A stretch of DNA of 64,000 nucleotides from Bradyrhizobium murdochi (GTDB taxonomy: Bacteria; Pseudomonadota; Alphaproteobacteria; Rhizobiales; Xanthobacteraceae), in assembly GCF_000472965.1 (NCBI RefSeq), contig NZ_AXAU01000024.1:27796-91795 (forward strand). Reading direction: 5' to 3'. The notes below the pieces were generated by a model. That model was not told the origin of the DNA and did not search any database. It was given only the letters and a program-made list of their open reading frames with translations. The position numbers and the translations under genes were made by a program. Within the stretch, counting starts at the first letter, position 1, and each line of letters opens with the position of its first letter. This document shows positions 62,241 to 64,000 of this stretch, piece after piece.

Positions 62241-63416
62241 ATGGCTATTGAGGCAAGCAGCGAAGCCGGCGGTCATGGTCGTATCCGGTTAGGCATGGTT
62301 GGCGGCGGCCAGGCATCTTTCATTGGCGCCGTTCACCGCATTGCCGCGCGTATCGACGACCAGTTCGAGTTGACAGCCGGCGCGTTGGCGTCGGATCCGG
62401 TGAGAGCCAAGGCCTCGGCGAAGGAACTCGGTATCGCCAACGACCGCGCCTATAGCTCCTTCGAAGAGATGGCGAAGGCGGAGGCCGCGCGCCCCGACGG
62501 GATCGAGGTGGTTTCGATCGTGACCCCCAACCACCTGCACGGCCTGGTCGCCAAGGCCTTCCTTGAAGCCGGCATCCACGTCATCTGCGACAAACCGCTG
62601 ACGACGACCGTCGCCGAGGCAGAGGAATTGGTGGAACTGGTCAGGAAGACGGGCAAGGTCTTCGTCGTGACCCACAACTACACGGGCTATCCCATGGTCC
62701 GACAGGCCCGCGCCATGGTCGCGAACGGCGATCTCGGCGAAATCCGGCTGGTGCAGGCCGAATACCTGCAGGATTGGTTGACGGAGCGAATAGAGGCAAG
62801 CGGCCATAAGCAGGCCGCGTGGCGCACGGACCCGACCCGATCCGGCCCTGGCGGATGCATCGGCGACATCGGCACCCACGCCTACAATCTCGCCTGCTTC
62901 GTCACTGGACTTCAGCTTGACGAACTGCTCGCCCAGCTCTCGACCTTTGTCGGCGGCCGGCGTCTCGACGACGACGTCCAGATCCTCCTCAAGTGGAAGG
63001 GAGGCGCCAGAGGTATGCTTTGGGCGAGCCAGGTCGCGGTCGGCAATGAGAACGGCCTGACGCTGCGCGTCTATGGGACCAAGGGCGGCCTCGAATGGGT
63101 ACAGGAAAATCCGAACCATCTCTGGTTCACCCGCTATGGGCAGCCCAAGCAACTCCTCACCCGCGGCGGTGCCGGCGCCTTGGTCGAGGCGGGCCGTCTC
63201 ACCCGCGTGCCGGCGGGGCATCCCGAGGGTTACCTTGAGGGGTTCACATCAATCTATACTGAGGCAGCGCGCGCCATCCGCGCAGCACAGACCGGCAAAC
63301 CGCCCGATCCGGCGGTGATTTTCCCGACCGTCGAGGATGGCCTCGCCGGCGTGAAGTTCATCGAAGCTGCGGTGAGCTCATCCGCAAGCAATGGCGCCTG
63401 GGTTCGGATCACGTAA
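62241..63416 (+). CDS. Gfo/Idh/MocA-family oxidoreductase
   Basis: A 391-residue NAD(P) dehydrogenase. Rossmann motif LGMVGGGQASFIGAVHR, catalytic Lys segment CDKPLTTTVAEAEEL, and GGCIGDIGTHAYNLACF in the substrate site. AGGAGGAAG before ATG 62241 fixes the start; an in-frame ATG at 62214 lies within the preceding gene. It partners the isomerase gene just upstream. Confidence 0.87.
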   Translation: MAIEASSEAGGHGRIRLGMVGGGQASFIGAVHRIAARIDDQFELTAGALASDPVRAKASAKELGIANDRAYSSFEEMAKAEAARPDGIEVVSIVTPNHLHGLVAKAFLEAGIHVICDKPLTTTVAEAEELVELVRKTGKVFVVTHNYTGYPMVRQARAMVANGDLGEIRLVQAEYLQDWLTERIEASGHKQAAWRTDPTRSGPGGCIGDIGTHAYNLACFVTGLQLDELLAQLSTFVGGRRLDDDVQILLKWKGGARGMLWASQVAVGNENGLTLRVYGTKGGLEWVQENPNHLWFTRYGQPKQLLTRGGAGALVEAGRLTRVPAGHPEGYLEGFTSIYTEAARAIRAAQTGKPPDPAVIFPTVEDGLAGVKFIEAAVSSSASNGAWVRIT

Positions 63417-63522
63417 ATGCCGACGCGGTCTGTCAGGCTGATCTTTCGCACCAGCCTAAGATTTTGCGCGAACTAGATGGGATTTGATCAGGAGGGAACG
63501 AACCAATCCTGCTCAGGCTTGG

Positions 63523-64000
63523 TCATCGCCAACGTCGAAAGATGACGCTGGCGTTGACGCCGCCGAAGCCGAAGCCGTTCGAGATCGCATGCTCCATCGT
63601 GACGCGCCGAGCGTGACGGGCCACGAGGTCGACGCCTTCAGCGGCCGGGTCGCCATTTTCGAGGTTAAGAGTGGGCGGCGCGACCTGGTCGCGTAACGCG
63701 AGGATCGTGAAGATTGCTTCCGCTCCCCCGGCTGCGCCGAGCAGATGACCGGTTGCCGATTTGGTGGCGCTCACGGCGATCTTTCCGTCGCGGCCGAACA
63801 CGGCTTTGATTGCTTCCAGTTCGGAAAGGTCGCCAACCGGCGTCGAAGTGGAATGGGCGTAGAGATGCTGGATGTCACCGGGCTTAAGGCCGGCCTGCCG
63901 CAAGGCGCCTTCCATGGCGCGGCGCGCGCCGTCGCCGTCCTCGGGTCCTGACGTGATATGGTAGGCATCAGCGGTCGTGCCATAGCCGGCGATTTCGGCG
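63523..64000 (-). CDS. fabF: Beta-ketoacyl-ACP synthase II (FabF type), C-terminal part
   Basis: The last 159 residues of a ketosynthase; the N-terminus and the active Cys are beyond the right edge. Both catalytic His are seen, in YAHSTSTPVGD and KSATGHLLGAAGG, as is the C-terminal NGFGFGGVNASVIF signature. The first motif has Ser where most FabF proteins have Gly (AHGTSTP). The reading frame is open to base 64000. FabF, FabF2 or a NodE-like paralog are all possible. Confidence 0.85.
   Translation of the reverse strand, partial: AEIAGYGTTADAYHITSGPEDGDGARRAMEGALRQAGLKPGDIQHLYAHSTSTPVGDLSELEAIKAVFGRDGKIAVSATKSATGHLLGAAGGAEAIFTILALRDQVAPPTLNLENGDPAAEGVDLVARHARRVTMEHAISNGFGFGGVNASVIFRRWR

Overview
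The window looks like a chromosomal segment of an alphaproteobacterium of the Bradyrhizobium/Rhodopseudomonas type. The reasons are the high GC content, dense ATGA-overlapping operons, an XoxF/glutathione methanol module, a hut cluster using HutF, a caa3-type oxidase with a CoxM-like subunit II, EcfG-type promoter sequences, and a palindromic intergenic repeat of the kind common in that group. No rRNA, tRNA, CRISPR array, insertion sequence or prophage was recognised.

Layout. 0-13 kb is a methanol/formaldehyde oxidation region: a PQQ-associated substrate-binding protein and beta-propeller (left edge), S-formylglutathione hydrolase, a NarL-type two-component pair, a TonB-dependent receptor, an AraC regulator, lanthanide-type methanol dehydrogenase xoxF, its cytochrome xoxG, glutathione-dependent formaldehyde dehydrogenase and gfa. 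Together they take methanol to formaldehyde in the periplasm and formaldehyde to formate in the cytoplasm; xoxJ and the PQQ synthesis genes are not here. 13.3-14.5 kb holds a fumarylacetoacetase-family gene. 14.5-20.2 kb (minus strand) is an operon for a terminal oxidase: CtaG-like factor, triheme cytochrome c, subunit II-cytochrome c fusion, subunit I-III fusion, small membrane protein. 20.3-23.6 kb has a small membrane protein, an oxidoreductase and an orphan ABC binding protein. 24.2-29.7 kb has a Rieske protein with a second PQQ alcohol dehydrogenase, convergent with a two-subunit molybdenum aldehyde/isoquinoline-type oxidoreductase.

30-42 kb has an enolase-superfamily gene, a PLP gamma-lyase-type gene, and a divergent histidine utilisation locus (hutF-hutC-NitT/TauT-type ABC transporter against hutI-hutH-hutU) with a HutC-type operator between the arms. 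42.3-45.5 kb carries urc1-urc4-upp, the URC uracil catabolism set. Then come AMP nucleosidase, a TenA protein, and a sugar-type locus (split transketolase, SDR, LysR, Rossmann-SAF oxidoreductase) to 53 kb.

53.3-60.1 kb is the most intriguing region: an ECF sigma factor, its putative membrane anti-sigma factor and a secreted subtilisin-like protease in one operon; next to it a MacAB-like exporter; then a tiny secreted protein whose C-terminal half is nine NSSS tetrapeptides. GGAAT-N16/17-CGTT promoter-like sequences lie in front of the exporter (two), the NSSS gene, and, as a perfect palindrome, between the next divergent pair. This suggests a local ECF regulon for export and possibly processing of a small Ser/Asn-rich protein. 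The window ends with a sugar isomerase/dehydrogenase pair and the 3' end of a FabF-type ketosynthase. All functions come from reading the sequence; no database search was run.
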